Positions 1 to 8,247 of a DNA stretch of 64,000 nucleotides are shown here, piece by piece. A program made the translations under genes and the position numbers. Under the pieces are notes generated by a model. The model ran no database searches. It saw only the letters and a program-made list of their open reading frames with translations, and had not been told where the DNA came from. Source of the DNA: Bacteroidota bacterium (GTDB lineage: Bacteria > Bacteroidota > Bacteroidia > Flavobacteriales > Weeksellaceae); assembly GCA_018266955.1 (NCBI GenBank), contig JAFDZI010000007.1:47880-111879 (forward strand), written 5' to 3'. Numbering within the stretch: the stretch's first letter is position 1; the number at the start of each line of letters is the position of its first letter.

Positions 1-606
1 GATGAGCAGTACTGCGTTTCCTTCGTTTTTAAAAGAATTCACGCCATCTGCAACAATTCTTAGCGCATCGATATCCAATCCAGAGTCGGTTTCGTCCAAA
101 ATAGCCAATTTAGGATCCAACATCAACATTTGGAAAATTTCATTTCTTTTTTTCTCACCTCCGGAGAAACCTTCATTAAGGGATCTTCCCAAGAAGTCTT
201 TTTTAATTCCTAATTTTTCTGAATGCTTTCTCACCAAAGCCAGCATATCTTTGGCAGGCAATTCAGTTTCGCCTTTGGCTTTACGGGTTTCGTTTATTGC
301 TGCTTTGATAAAGTTGGTCACCGTAACCCCTGGTATTTCTACAGGATATTGGAAAGAAAGGAAAATACCTTTGTGTGCTCTTTCTTCAGGTGCGTCTTCC
401 ACAATATCTCCATCTTCAAAAAGGATTTCTCCATCGGTTACTTCATAATCTTCCTTTCCTGCTATTACGGAAGAAAGGGTAGATTTCCCGGCACCATTGG
501 GACCCATAATGGCGTGTACTTCACCAGGTTTTATTTCTAGGTTAATTCCTTTTAATATTTCTGCGCCATCTGCAATTTTGGCATGTAAATTATTTATCTT
601 TAACAT
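1..606 (-). CDS. sufC: Fe-S cluster assembly ATPase SufC (partial, C-terminus off the window)
   Basis: This is the ABC-type ATPase of the SufBCD scaffold, which drives assembly of iron-sulfur clusters in the cytoplasm. Reading the minus strand from an ATG at 606 gives a protein starting MLKINNLHAKIADGAE, with a Walker A motif GPNGAGKST near residue 38, a Q-loop region (FLSFQYP), the SufC-type signature SGGEKKRNEI and a Walker B ending LAILDETDSGLD. About 202 residues are visible of the usual 245-255, because the gene continues past base 1. It lies 59 bases downstream of sufB on the same strand, so it is probably co-transcribed. Plus-strand reading frames here are antisense shadows. Identity is very secure. 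Confidence 0.96.
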   Translation of the reverse strand, partial: MLKINNLHAKIADGAEILKGINLEIKPGEVHAIMGPNGAGKSTLSSVIAGKEDYEVTDGEILFEDGDIVEDAPEERAHKGIFLSFQYPVEIPGVTVTNFIKAAINETRKAKGETELPAKDMLALVRKHSEKLGIKKDFLGRSLNEGFSGGEKKRNEIFQMLMLDPKLAILDETDSGLDIDALRIVADGVNSFKNEGNAVLLI

Positions 607-665
607 ATTGACTTTTCTGTTTGAATTATAATTGAATGATGATTTCTCTATACAAAATGCATGGC

Positions 666-2114
666 TTAACCAACACTTCCTTCCAGAGAAATTTCTAAAA
701 GTTTTTGCGCTTCTATGGCAAACTCCATAGGGAGCTTGTTCAGAACCTCTTTACCAAAGCCGTTTACAATAAGTGCAATGGCTTTCTCTGTGTTGATTCC
801 TCTTTGGTTGCAATAGAAAATCTGATCTTCACCAATCTTAGAAGTAGTTGCTTCGTGTTCTAATTGTGCGGTTGGATCTTTTATTTCGATGTACGGAAAA
901 GTATGCGCGCCGCAGTCATTCCCCATCAAGAGAGAATCGCACTGCGAGAAGTTTCTTGCACCTTTAGCCGAAGGCATTACCTTAACCAAACCACGGTATG
1001 AATTGTTGGATTTACCCGCAGAAATTCCTTTGGAAATAATGGTAGAACGGGTGTTTTTTCCGATATGAATCATTTTAGTTCCTGTATCGGCATATTGGTG
1101 GTTATTGGTGACTGCTATGGAATAAAATTCGCCAATCGCATTATCCCCTTTTAGGATACACGAAGGATATTTCCATGTAACAGCTGAGCCAGTTTCTACC
1201 TGAGTCCAAGAGATTTTGGCATTTTTCTCTGCTAATCCTCTTTTGGTTACAAAATTGAAAACTCCACCTTTACCTTCTGCGTCGCCAGGATACCAGTTTT
1301 GCACGGTAGAATATTTTATTTCGGCACCGTCCATGGCAATAAGTTCAACAACGGCAGCGTGCAATTGGTTTTCGTCTCGGGAAGGAGCGGTACAACCTTC
1401 CAGATAAGAGACATAAGAACCTTCATCGGCTACCAAAAGGGTTCTTTCAAACTGACCGGTTCCTTCTTTATTAATTCTAAAATATGTTGAAAGTTCCATG
1501 GGACACTTCACTCCTTTAGGAATGTAACAGAAACTACCATCCGAAAACACCGCCGAATTGAGTGCTGCGTAAAAATTATCCCCTCTTGGGACAACTTTAC
1601 CGATGTATTTTTTCACCAAGTCTGGGTATTCTTTAATTGCTTCGGACATGGAGCAAAAGATAATTCCTTTTTCTTTTAGTGTTTCTTGAAAAGTGGTTTT
1701 CACGGAAACCGAGTCAATAACCAAATCAACGGCTACATTGGTCAGTCGCTTTTGTTCTTCGATATTAATACCAAGTTTTTCAAAAGTTTTTAACAATTCG
1801 GGATCCACCTCGTCCAAACTATTGAGTTGAGGTTTCTTTTTAGGAGCCGCATAATATTTTATTGCCTGAAAATCTGGTTTTTCATACTTCACATTGGCCC
1901 AGTTTGGTTCTGTCATTTTCTCCCATATTCTGAAAGATTCCAGCCTCCACTCGGTCATCCATTCCGGTTCTTCCTTTTTTTGAGAAATCATGCGTACGAT
2001 GTCTTCATTAAGTCCAGTTGGGAAATCTTCGTACTCGATATCGGTATAGAAGCCTGCTTCGTATTGTTTATTTTCCAGATCGACCCTTAAGTCGTCTTCT
2101 GTGTATTTAGCCAT
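666..2114 (-). CDS. sufB: Fe-S cluster assembly protein SufB
   Basis: SufB is the scaffold subunit of the SufBCD complex on which iron-sulfur clusters are built. The 482-residue product has the usual full length and ATG start ([16 protein letters not shown]). It carries family blocks such as [40 protein letters not shown] and YCNQRGI near the C-terminus, where the functional cysteine/histidine region of the family lies. It sits between an IscA-type carrier gene (90 bases upstream) and sufC (59 bases downstream), the common Bacteroidota suf order; sufD and sufS would be expected beyond the left edge. Nothing looks truncated or unusual. Confidence 0.97.
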   Translation of the reverse strand: MAKYTEDDLRVDLENKQYEAGFYTDIEYEDFPTGLNEDIVRMISQKKEEPEWMTEWRLESFRIWEKMTEPNWANVKYEKPDFQAIKYYAAPKKKPQLNSLDEVDPELLKTFEKLGINIEEQKRLTNVAVDLVIDSVSVKTTFQETLKEKGIIFCSMSEAIKEYPDLVKKYIGKVVPRGDNFYAALNSAVFSDGSFCYIPKGVKCPMELSTYFRINKEGTGQFERTLLVADEGSYVSYLEGCTAPSRDENQLHAAVVELIAMDGAEIKYSTVQNWYPGDAEGKGGVFNFVTKRGLAEKNAKISWTQVETGSAVTWKYPSCILKGDNAIGEFYSIAVTNNHQYADTGTKMIHIGKNTRSTIISKGISAGKSNNSYRGLVKVMPSAKGARNFSQCDSLLMGNDCGAHTFPYIEIKDPTAQLEHEATTSKIGEDQIFYCNQRGINTEKAIALIVNGFGKEVLNKLPMEFAIEAQKLLEISLEGSVG

Positions 2115-2204
2115 AAATTAATAATGAAATTAAAATTTAATTGGTGTAAAAATGAAATTTGCAATTTTATTTCATATAAAAGGGTGTTAAGACCCAAGTA
2201 TTTT

Positions 2205-2534
2205 TTATAAAGAAAAACTTTCGCCACAACCACAAGTTCTTGAAGCATTGGGGTTTTGGAAAATAAAACCTTTCCCGTTAAGTCCTCCGGAGAATTCCAA
2301 AATAGTCCCAGCGAGATAGAGTATAGATTTTTTATCAACCAAAATTTTTACTCCATTGTCTTCAAACAATTGGTCGGCATCGGTTTTTTCTTTGTCGAAT
2401 TTCAGTACATATTCCAATCCGCTGCAACCTCCACTCTTTACACCCACACGGATATAATCTTGTTGAGGGTCAAATCCATCTTCGGTCATTAGTTGTACCG
2501 CTTTTATTTTTGCAGTATCAGAAACTTTTATCAT
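2205..2534 (-). CDS. IscA/SufA/ErpA-type iron-sulfur carrier protein
   Basis: This is an A-type iron-sulfur carrier of 109 residues. The three ligand cysteines of the family are present: one in VKSGGCSGLEY (about residue 37) and two in the C-terminal TCGCGESF. It is first in the suf operon and probably receives or delivers clusters assembled by SufBCD. A promoter of Bacteroidota type lies at 2566-2593, about 30 bases upstream. Whether it corresponds to SufA, IscA or ErpA cannot be settled from sequence alone, so no symbol is given. A longer overlapping frame on the same strand (2087-2338) is only a shadow. Confidence 0.93.
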   Translation of the reverse strand: MIKVSDTAKIKAVQLMTEDGFDPQQDYIRVGVKSGGCSGLEYVLKFDKEKTDADQLFEDNGVKILVDKKSILYLAGTILEFSGGLNGKGFIFQNPNASRTCGCGESFSL

Positions 2535-2565
2535 TTCAATTTTTATTTAGAATGATTTTAGATTG

Positions 2566-2593
2566 CAAAAATACAAACAATATAACAGACAAA
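2566..2593 (-). promoter_or_regulatory. Promoter of the suf operon (Bacteroidota type)
   Basis: Read on the minus strand, TTTG (2593-2590) is followed after 16 bases by TATTTTTG (2573-2566), a match to the TAnnTTTG -7 box of Bacteroidota. It lies about 30 bases before the ATG of the carrier gene. The spacing is slightly short. No IscR-like palindrome was recognised here. Confidence 0.55.
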
Positions 2594-2627
2594 AAAATTT
2601 GTGCTTTTCTTTTAACTATTATTATGA

Positions 2628-2657
2628 TTGATGGTTTTTAACTTTAGAGTAAATTTG
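2628..2657 (+). promoter_or_regulatory. Promoter of the GLPGLI gene
   Basis: TTG at 2628-2630 and TAAATTTG at 2650-2657 are separated by 19 bases, matching the Bacteroidota -33/-7 pattern. Transcription would begin near 2664, about 100 bases before the ATG at 2768. Confidence 0.5.
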
Positions 2658-2767
2658 CCATCAAAACATTGATATTTTGAAATCACCATTCACAAAATGC
2701 TTTGAAAATAAGCACCAATAATGATGGGCGATTACACATCAACATTGAATATAATAACACCCAAAAT

Positions 2768-3598
2768 ATGAAACAATTATTTGCCATTTTCTCTTTCTGT
2801 TTGTGCATCGTGACCAATGCCCAGAATTCTAGATTTATCTATGAAGTGAGCATGAGAAAAGATTCCACCAACAAAAATGACATTAAAACGGAATTAGCCT
2901 ATTTGGACACCCAAGGAAATCAATCTATTTTTTATGCTGAAAAAAGAATAAAAAGAGATTCCGTGATGCAAGTTGCCTTTCAGAGTAGCGGAACCATTAG
3001 ACCGGATAGAAACACCATGGAAAATCTAAGATCCGACATTAATTATTCTATCGAGAAAGATTTAACCAATCAAAAAGTGAATTTTAAAGATCGTATTGCT
3101 CGAGATATCTACACTTACACCGAAGACAGGCCAATGAATTGGAAAATACTGAACGAAACGGCAAAAATTGGGGATTACAAAACACAAAAGGCTACATTGG
3201 ATTTTGCAGGAAGACAATGGACCGCTTGGTTTACGCAAGATATCCCCGTAATGGATGGCCCTTATAAATTTTATGGATTGCCTGGTCTCATCATAAAAAT
3301 TGAAGACAGCAAAGGTGACTATGCCTTCCTTTTGAAAGAAACCAAAAAAATTGGTGATCTCCCAGTTTTAAGAAATATGGGTAATATCATTAAAGTAAAG
3401 AGAGTGGATTATCTAAAGCAATTGGAAAAATACAAGAAAGATCCCGCTTCTTTCTTTGACCAGGGCAGAACGAGAATGATGACTGTTCATGGTTCTGGAA
3501 GCGTTAGTGGTGCCAATACCACCGATATGAGGAAAAGAATGGAGGAAAGAATAAAAGAAGAACTTAAAAATAATAACAATCCAATAGAGTTACAATAA
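2768..3598 (+). CDS. GLPGLI family secreted protein
   Basis: This is a member of the GLPGLI family, exported proteins of unknown function that are common in Bacteroidota. The defining motif FYGLPGLIIKIED is present around residue 175. The ATG at 2768 gives a clear signal peptide (MKQLFAIFSFCLCIVTNAQ, cleavage probably after NAQ); the frame is open upstream to a TTG at 2702, but that would bury the signal, so 2768 is preferred. The product is about 276 residues. The C-terminus is polar and rich in K, E and N. It is monocistronic between its own promoter and a terminator at 3605-3632. The molecular role is unknown. Confidence 0.88.
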   Translation: MKQLFAIFSFCLCIVTNAQNSRFIYEVSMRKDSTNKNDIKTELAYLDTQGNQSIFYAEKRIKRDSVMQVAFQSSGTIRPDRNTMENLRSDINYSIEKDLTNQKVNFKDRIARDIYTYTEDRPMNWKILNETAKIGDYKTQKATLDFAGRQWTAWFTQDIPVMDGPYKFYGLPGLIIKIEDSKGDYAFLLKETKKIGDLPVLRNMGNIIKVKRVDYLKQLEKYKKDPASFFDQGRTRMMTVHGSGSVSGANTTDMRKRMEERIKEELKNNNNPIELQ

Positions 3599-3604
3599 AA
3601 ATAC

Positions 3605-3632
3605 AAAACCAAGGCAATTCCCTTGGTTTTTA
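3605..3632. terminator. Bidirectional terminator between convergent genes
   Basis: AAAACCAAGG (3605-3614) pairs perfectly with CCTTGGTTTT (3621-3630) around a short loop. It has a T-run downstream on the plus strand and A bases at the other end, so it can serve both the GLPGLI gene and the convergent acetyltransferase. Confidence 0.8.
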
Positions 3633-3634
3633 TA

Positions 3635-4078
3635 TTATACGGTTCTCAGCATCTCGCTATGAGGAATATTATCTTCTAAATAATGATGCCCAGTGGTTTC
3701 AAATCCGAATGATTGATAGAATGCCAACAAATAGTCTTGTGCAGAAATTCTAATATTTGCACCTTCATATCGCTTTTGAATTACATCAATCGCTTGGGCA
3801 AGCAATTTTTTTCCAAATCCTTGCTTTCTATAACCATGAGTAGTGAGTACTCTTCCAATAGAAGCTTCATTATATTTTATCTCAGGAGGAAACACCCTAC
3901 AATACGCTATAATACCATAATTATCCTCTGCAAAAATATGCATTGTTTGGTTATCCCATCCATCCAAATCCGGATATGGGCAGTTTTGCTCTACGACAAA
4001 AACATCGACTCTTGCTTTTAGAATGGCATACAATTCAAAAATTGACAATTCTGAAAAAGATTTAACAACCCAATCCAT
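3635..4078 (-). CDS. GNAT family N-acetyltransferase (ElaA-like)
   Basis: This 147-residue protein resembles ElaA-type GNAT acetyltransferases, which transfer acetyl groups from acetyl-CoA to small molecules or proteins. Family features are the N-terminal block ELYAILKARVDVFVVEQ, the core strand ASIGRVLTTHGYRKQGFGKKLL containing the acetyl-CoA pyrophosphate loop (R-x-x-G-x-G/K), and the C-terminal YQSFGFETTG. Length and ATG start are normal. It follows engB with an 11-base gap, so both probably share a transcript. The substrate is unknown. Confidence 0.87.
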   Translation of the reverse strand: MDWVVKSFSELSIFELYAILKARVDVFVVEQNCPYPDLDGWDNQTMHIFAEDNYGIIAYCRVFPPEIKYNEASIGRVLTTHGYRKQGFGKKLLAQAIDVIQKRYEGANIRISAQDYLLAFYQSFGFETTGHHYLEDNIPHSEMLRTV

Positions 4079-4089
4079 TGCGGTTTAAT

Positions 4090-4710
4090 TTAGTCGAACT
4101 TCACTTTATTTTTCACCAAATCCATATTGGTCTGCACGATCATTTCCAGAATCTGATCGCCACCTACCTTTTTCTCTGCCGAGGTAATAAAGCACGGAGG
4201 CAGTTCTTCCCAAGATTTCAACAATTCGTTTTGATAGGCTTCTACATTTTTTGTGATTGCACCAGGTTTCAGTTTATCGGATTTGGTAAAAACGATGGAA
4301 AAAGGCACCCCGCTTTCGCCACACCATTCCATAAATTCCAAATCAATTTTCTGAGGACTATGTCGGCTATCCACCAATACAAATAGGTTGACCAAATTTT
4401 TTCTATTCAGGATATAATTGGTAATCAGTTTTTCAAAATCTTTTCTTTGAGATTTAGAAACTTTGGCGTAGCCATAACCTGGCAAATCGGTTAAGAACCA
4501 TTCATCATTCACGATAAAATGATTGATTAACTGTGTTTTTCCAGGAGTTTGTGATGTTTTGGCTAAATCTTTTCGGTTCATCATCGCATTGATGAGCGAA
4601 GATTTACCCACATTGGATCGGCCAATAAAGGCATATTCGGGTCGATTAGGTTCCGGACAACTTTGCCATTTCTCTGAACTTTTCACAAATTCTACCGTTT
4701 TTATCACCAT
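4090..4710 (-). CDS. engB: Ribosome biogenesis GTP-binding protein EngB (YsxC/YihA)
   Basis: EngB is an essential small GTPase that assists assembly of the large ribosomal subunit. The 206-residue product has G1 [13 protein letters not shown], the G2 threonine region ([13 protein letters not shown]), G3 [13 protein letters not shown]4 FTKSDK and the G5 region [10 protein letters not shown], in the right order and spacing. The start [15 protein letters not shown] is typical of the family. It is preceded by a terminator hairpin closing the hydrolase gene and followed closely by the acetyltransferase gene. Confidence 0.97.
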   Translation of the reverse strand: MVIKTVEFVKSSEKWQSCPEPNRPEYAFIGRSNVGKSSLINAMMNRKDLAKTSQTPGKTQLINHFIVNDEWFLTDLPGYGYAKVSKSQRKDFEKLITNYILNRKNLVNLFVLVDSRHSPQKIDLEFMEWCGESGVPFSIVFTKSDKLKPGAITKNVEAYQNELLKSWEELPPCFITSAEKKVGGDQILEMIVQTNMDLVKNKVKFD

Positions 4711-4722
4711 AATACTAAGTTT

Positions 4723-4753
4723 TTAAAAAAAAATACCTCCATAGAGGTATTTA
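4723..4753 (-). terminator. Terminator of the alpha/beta hydrolase gene
   Basis: AAATACCTC (4732-4740) and GAGGTATTT (4745-4753) form a perfect stem with a four-base loop. The long T-run is on the minus strand (A-run at 4726-4734 in the given strand), so it terminates transcription coming from the hydrolase gene. Confidence 0.75.
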
Positions 4754-4759
4754 CTATTT

Positions 4760-5515
4760 TTATTTTTGAACAAATTGAAAAAGTAGTTCATTAAATTCTT
4801 GTGGTTTTTCCATCATGGCAGCATGGCCACACTCGTCTATCCAATGCAATTCGGAGTTTGGGATGAGCCGATCCATTTCTATGGCCACTTCCGGAGGGGT
4901 AACATTATCTTGTTTGCCCCATATTATACAGGTAGGAACTGCTATTTTATGCAAATCTTTTTCCATATTATGTTTGATGGCACTTCTTGCCAACATAACG
5001 GTTTTTATTCCTTTTCCTCTGTCGTTAACTACAGAAAACACCTCATCTACCAATTCTTCGGTGGCCACTTTAGGATTATAGAAAACTTCTTGGGCTTTTT
5101 TTCGGATATATTCTCTATCGTTTTTTCTAGGGAAACTATCCCCAAAACTCCTTTCATAAAGCCCCGAACTTCCTGTTAAGACCAATTTACTTACTAATTC
5201 TGGTCGAGACAATGTGAGAATTAACCCAATATGTCCGCCCATAGAGTTTCCTACAATTATTGCAGGTTCTTTCACTTCGTCTTCCAAAAAACTCGCAACA
5301 TGCTTGGCTAAACTAGATAGATTTGTATTGAGAATAGGCAAATCATATATTGGGAGTTCCGGAAAATATACTTTATAACCACGAGTAGAGAAATAGTCTA
5401 TGAGATGAGTGAAATTACTTAACCCACCCATTAAGCCCTGAAGCAAGACAATGGGAGTTCCTTCGCCTTCTTCTATAAACTTATATGCTTTTCTTTTTTT
5501 TGATTTAAATAACAT
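4760..5515 (-). CDS. Alpha/beta fold hydrolase
   Basis: This is a cytoplasmic alpha/beta hydrolase of about 251 residues. Visible features are the oxyanion region LLQGLMGG, the nucleophile elbow GNSMGGH (serine near residue 90), an acid region WGKQDNVTPP and the catalytic histidine in ECGHAAMMEKP. A TTG at 5539 could extend the frame, but a -7 box (TACTTTTG on the minus strand, 5544-5537) overlaps it, so the ATG at 5515 is the likely start. The substrate is unknown; it resembles the broad MhpC/BioH-like esterase group. It ends at its own terminator (4723-4753). Confidence 0.88.
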   Translation of the reverse strand: MLFKSKKRKAYKFIEEGEGTPIVLLQGLMGGLSNFTHLIDYFSTRGYKVYFPELPIYDLPILNTNLSSLAKHVASFLEDEVKEPAIIVGNSMGGHIGLILTLSRPELVSKLVLTGSSGLYERSFGDSFPRKNDREYIRKKAQEVFYNPKVATEELVDEVFSVVNDRGKGIKTVMLARSAIKHNMEKDLHKIAVPTCIIWGKQDNVTPPEVAIEMDRLIPNSELHWIDECGHAAMMEKPQEFNELLFQFVQK

Positions 5516-5536
5516 GAACCAATTCTGTCGTACCTG

Positions 5537-5544
5537 CAAAAGTA
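5537..5544 (-). promoter_or_regulatory. -7 promoter box that fixes the hydrolase start
   Basis: Read on the minus strand, TACTTTTG fits TAnnTTTG. Transcription would begin close to 5530, which excludes the TTG at 5539 as a start. No clear -33 box was found at the right distance. Confidence 0.5.
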
Positions 5545-5741
5545 CAAATAAGTATGCAATTAGATAGATAAAATTAATAAATAATCTATTACAAGCATTT
5601 TATTTTTACACCTTTTATCCATAATACATTAAAATTTAACTAAAAAAATTCATCATAAGCATCGTTTGAACATCCTTAAGCTCCTCATTAACAATTAACT
5701 TAATCAATGTCTTTCAAAAAAAATCAAAAAATATTAAGTAA

Positions 5742-5761
5742 AAAAGTACTTCAATACTTTT
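5742..5761. promoter_or_regulatory. Perfect inverted repeat, candidate operator for the Ric/DUF2249 cluster
   Basis: AAAAGTA (5742-5748) and TACTTTT (5755-5761) are perfect inverted arms around a six-base spacer, and AAGTACTT (5744-5751) is itself a palindrome. The site covers the position where a -33 box would lie relative to the -7 box at 5778-5785, and no TTTG is found there. By position it suits a repressor or activator acting on the cluster. The Rrf2 regulator at 9850 and the Crp/Fnr regulator at 28833 are the visible candidates; the sequence is not an FNR consensus. Confidence 0.55.
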
Positions 5762-5777
5762 ATATAGAAATTTTGTT

Positions 5778-5785
5778 TATCTTTG
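5778..5785 (+). promoter_or_regulatory. -7 box of the Ric/DUF2249 gene
   Basis: TATCTTTG is a good match to TAnnTTTG, 48 bases before the ATG at 5834. The expected -33 box is absent and is replaced by the inverted repeat at 5742-5761. The remaining intergenic DNA from 5545 to 5741 is AT-rich and shows nothing else I can support. Confidence 0.6.
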
Positions 5786-5833
5786 CAAAGTAAAAATGAA
5801 TCAGCAATCGTTTAACTCAAAAAAAATCATCTT

Positions 5834-7306
5834 ATGCAAACAACAGACGAAATCATCATTCATGTTCAAGAAATAGAACCTAGACTAAGACATCAAACCA
5901 TATTTGAAACTTTTAACAATCTACAAGATGGCGAAAGTTTAATTATCCATAACAACCACGACCCAAAACCTGTTTACTACCAAATGTTGGATATGTGGGG
6001 AGAAATTTTCACATGGGAATACCTTCAACAAGGTCCTGAATGGTGGGACATTCGTGTAACAAAAAATCTAAACAATCTGGCTAGTTCTGAATTGGAAGCA
6101 GTACTAATTAATGTTCCTGCCATAGAACCTAGCTTAAAACATGCAACTATTTTCCAGGTATTTGATGAACTCCAACCGGGGGAATCACTAATTATTCATA
6201 ACGACCACGACCCTAAACCGGTGTACTTTCAATTATTGGGCGAGAGAGGAGACATCTTTACCTGGGAATATTTAGAACAAGGTCCAGAAAACTGGGATGT
6301 ATTGGTTACAAAAAATAAAGTTATGAAAAATGATAAACCATTGGTTTCCGCAAAAGTAAAAGAAGGTGAAAAAATAGTGAATGTACCTTCTTTAGAGCCA
6401 AGACTAAAACATCCTACTATTTTCAACACTTTTGATGAATTAAAACCTGGGGAGTCTTTCATTATACATAACGACCATGATCCAAAACCGGTCTATTACC
6501 AATTGCTGGGCGAAAGAGGAGACATCTTCACTTGGGAATATCTGGAGCAAGGACCTCAATTCTGGGATATTCGAGTGACTCTTAGAGGTGAGGAACAACA
6601 AGAAACCATAGGACAAATTGCAGCAAAAGACCTCAGAAAAGCAGAGGTATTCAAAAAATATGGCATCGACTTTTGTTGTGGTGGTAAAAAAACCGTTCGA
6701 GAAGTTTGTGCCGAAAAAGGAATTGATGCAGAAATGGTAGAAAGAGAATTAAATCAGCCCATTGCTAATGTTACCAATTCTAATATGAACTTTACGGAGT
6801 GGAATATCGATTTCTTGGCCGACTATGTAGTGAATACCCATCATAATTTTGTGAGAAAATATTTACCAGAAATCACTGCCTATGCGAAAAAGGTAGCACA
6901 AGTACATGGTGGACAGCATCCTGAACTATACGACATAAACACCTTGGTTGAGAATGTAAATGCAGAACTTACAGAACACATGGTGGACGAAGAGAACATC
7001 CTTTTCCCAAGAGTAAAAGAAATTGTTAATGCGCAAAAAAACAAACTCCCATACCCAATGGAAGGTAGAGAAGCACTGGAAACACTAATCGACGAAACCG
7101 AAAAAGAACACGACAGTGTAGGCAGAGCAATGGAAGAAATAAGAAGACTAAGCAACAATTATGCAATCCCTAGCGATGCTTGTGCTAGTTACACCTTATT
7201 GTTCAAAATGTTAGAAGAATTTGAAAGCGATTTGTTTATTCACATCCATTTGGAAAATAACATTATGTTTCCTAAAGCAATAGAACTAGAAAAAACATTA
7301 TTCTAA
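5834..7306 (+). CDS. ric: Ric/YtfE/ScdA-type di-iron Fe-S repair protein with three N-terminal DUF2249 domains
   Basis: The 490-residue product begins with three DUF2249 repeats (about residues 7-77, 90-160 and 180-250), each with an EPxLxHxTIF, a GESxIIHNxHDPKPV and an IFTWEYLxQGP block. Repeats 2 and 3 are the most alike. An ScdA_N domain follows (257-312, GIDFCCGGKKT) and then a hemerythrin-like domain (325-485) with candidate di-iron ligands HHN 336-338, EHMVDEE 381-387, KEHD 424-427 and HIHLEN 470-475. Ric proteins repair iron-sulfur clusters damaged by nitric oxide or oxidants. A typical Ric has about 220-245 residues, so the N-terminal half is an addition. It is the first gene of the cluster, has its own promoter and ends at a strong terminator. 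Confidence 0.9.
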   Translation: MQTTDEIIIHVQEIEPRLRHQTIFETFNNLQDGESLIIHNNHDPKPVYYQMLDMWGEIFTWEYLQQGPEWWDIRVTKNLNNLASSELEAVLINVPAIEPSLKHATIFQVFDELQPGESLIIHNDHDPKPVYFQLLGERGDIFTWEYLEQGPENWDVLVTKNKVMKNDKPLVSAKVKEGEKIVNVPSLEPRLKHPTIFNTFDELKPGESFIIHNDHDPKPVYYQLLGERGDIFTWEYLEQGPQFWDIRVTLRGEEQQETIGQIAAKDLRKAEVFKKYGIDFCCGGKKTVREVCAEKGIDAEMVERELNQPIANVTNSNMNFTEWNIDFLADYVVNTHHNFVRKYLPEITAYAKKVAQVHGGQHPELYDINTLVENVNAELTEHMVDEENILFPRVKEIVNAQKNKLPYPMEGREALETLIDETEKEHDSVGRAMEEIRRLSNNYAIPSDACASYTLLFKMLEEFESDLFIHIHLENNIMFPKAIELEKTLF

Positions 7307-7321
7307 ATTTTATTTACTTTT

Positions 7322-7353
7322 CATCCTGCATTTTTTTGTGCAGGATGATTTTT
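7322..7353 (+). terminator. Terminator after the Ric gene
   Basis: CATCCTGCA (7322-7330) pairs perfectly with TGCAGGATG (7339-7347), followed by A and a T-run. It separates the Ric gene from the rest of the cluster. Confidence 0.85.
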
Positions 7354-7362
7354 CTAATCATT

Positions 7363-7393
7363 TTTGTACCATCAGATCCATTCACATTATTTG
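7363..7393 (+). promoter_or_regulatory. Possible promoter of the DUF1858/DUF2249 gene
   Basis: TTTG (7363-7366) and ATTATTTG (7386-7393) are 19 bases apart. The -7 box lacks the leading TA, so this is a weak match, but it lies between the terminator and the ATG at 7418. Confidence 0.4.
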
Positions 7394-7417
7394 AATCACT
7401 ATTTAAAGTATAGGACA

Positions 7418-8245
7418 ATGCTCATCAACGAACAAACCAAAATAGCCGCATTACTTAAGCATCATCCAGATGCTCTAGAAACCATTATTACCATTAGTCC
7501 AGATTTTAAAAAACTAAGAAATCCTATTTTAAGAAAATTAATGGCCGGAAGAACCAGTATTGCTATGGCTTCTAAAATTGGGGGTTGCCAACCTGAAGAT
7601 TTTTTTAAAGCATTGGCTCCTTTAGGTTTTGAAGTAGATGTAGATAGAACCATAGAACCCGAAGAAAATACAGACCGAAAACCATTACCCGATATATTGA
7701 AAAATATTTCCAAAGAAAAAATTGTAGTGTTTGATGTTCGGGACATGCTTGCAAGCGGTAGTGACCCATTAAAATTAATTCAACAAAAAATAAAAGAACT
7801 TCAAAAAGACGAAATTTTGCAAATCATCAATACCTTCGAGCCTGTACCTTTAATTAAATTATTGGAGAAACAAGGTTTTCAATCTTTTGTTGATGTTGTA
7901 TCGGACAATCAAATCGATACTTATTTTTACTCTTCTGGAAAAGAAATTAACACGGCTTTTTCAAATTCTGACACCAATGAAGAAAGCAGTGACTGGGGAA
8001 TTCTGTTGAATAAATACAAAAATAATACAGTGGAAATTGATGTACGACATCTAGAAATGCCGATGCCCATGATGACCATTTTGGAAAATCTAGAAACACT
8101 ACCCGTGGGGAAGGCTTTATTTGTACACCACAAAAGAATACCGGTTTTCTTATTAACCGAGTTAAAAGAACGAAACTTCGACTACCGAATTAAAGAAATT
8201 CAGGAAGGAGAAGTCTATTTACTGATTTTTCATCAAAACGACTAA
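7418..8245 (+). CDS. DUF1858 protein with two DUF2249-like domains
   Basis: The 275-residue product starts at the ATG at 7418 (MLINEQTKIAALLKHHPDAL); an upstream TTG at 7364 is unlikely. Residues 1-75 look like a DUF1858 domain, a helical domain often found near hybrid-cluster and Ric proteins. Residues 101-172 and 206-272 each look like a DUF2249 domain (VVFDVRDM..., VEIDVRHLEMPMPM...), a TusA-like fold. No catalytic residues are recognised. It starts a tight operon: two bases separate it from the next membrane protein gene. The role is inferred from context only: support of redox or metal-cofactor repair. Confidence 0.78.
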   Translation: MLINEQTKIAALLKHHPDALETIITISPDFKKLRNPILRKLMAGRTSIAMASKIGGCQPEDFFKALAPLGFEVDVDRTIEPEENTDRKPLPDILKNISKEKIVVFDVRDMLASGSDPLKLIQQKIKELQKDEILQIINTFEPVPLIKLLEKQGFQSFVDVVSDNQIDTYFYSSGKEINTAFSNSDTNEESSDWGILLNKYKNNTVEIDVRHLEMPMPMMTILENLETLPVGKALFVHHKRIPVFLLTELKERNFDYRIKEIQEGEVYLLIFHQND

Positions 8246-8247
8246 AT

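Noticed and set aside
2..540. Plus-strand reading frames of 148 and 105 codons at the left edge
   Set aside because: They lie antisense to sufC, whose ABC-ATPase motifs are unmistakable on the minus strand.
5742..5761. Reading the repeat before the Ric gene as an FNR site
   Set aside because: It lacks TGAT-N4-ATCA; the arms AAAAGTA/TACTTTT with a six-base spacer do not fit the FNR or CRP consensus.
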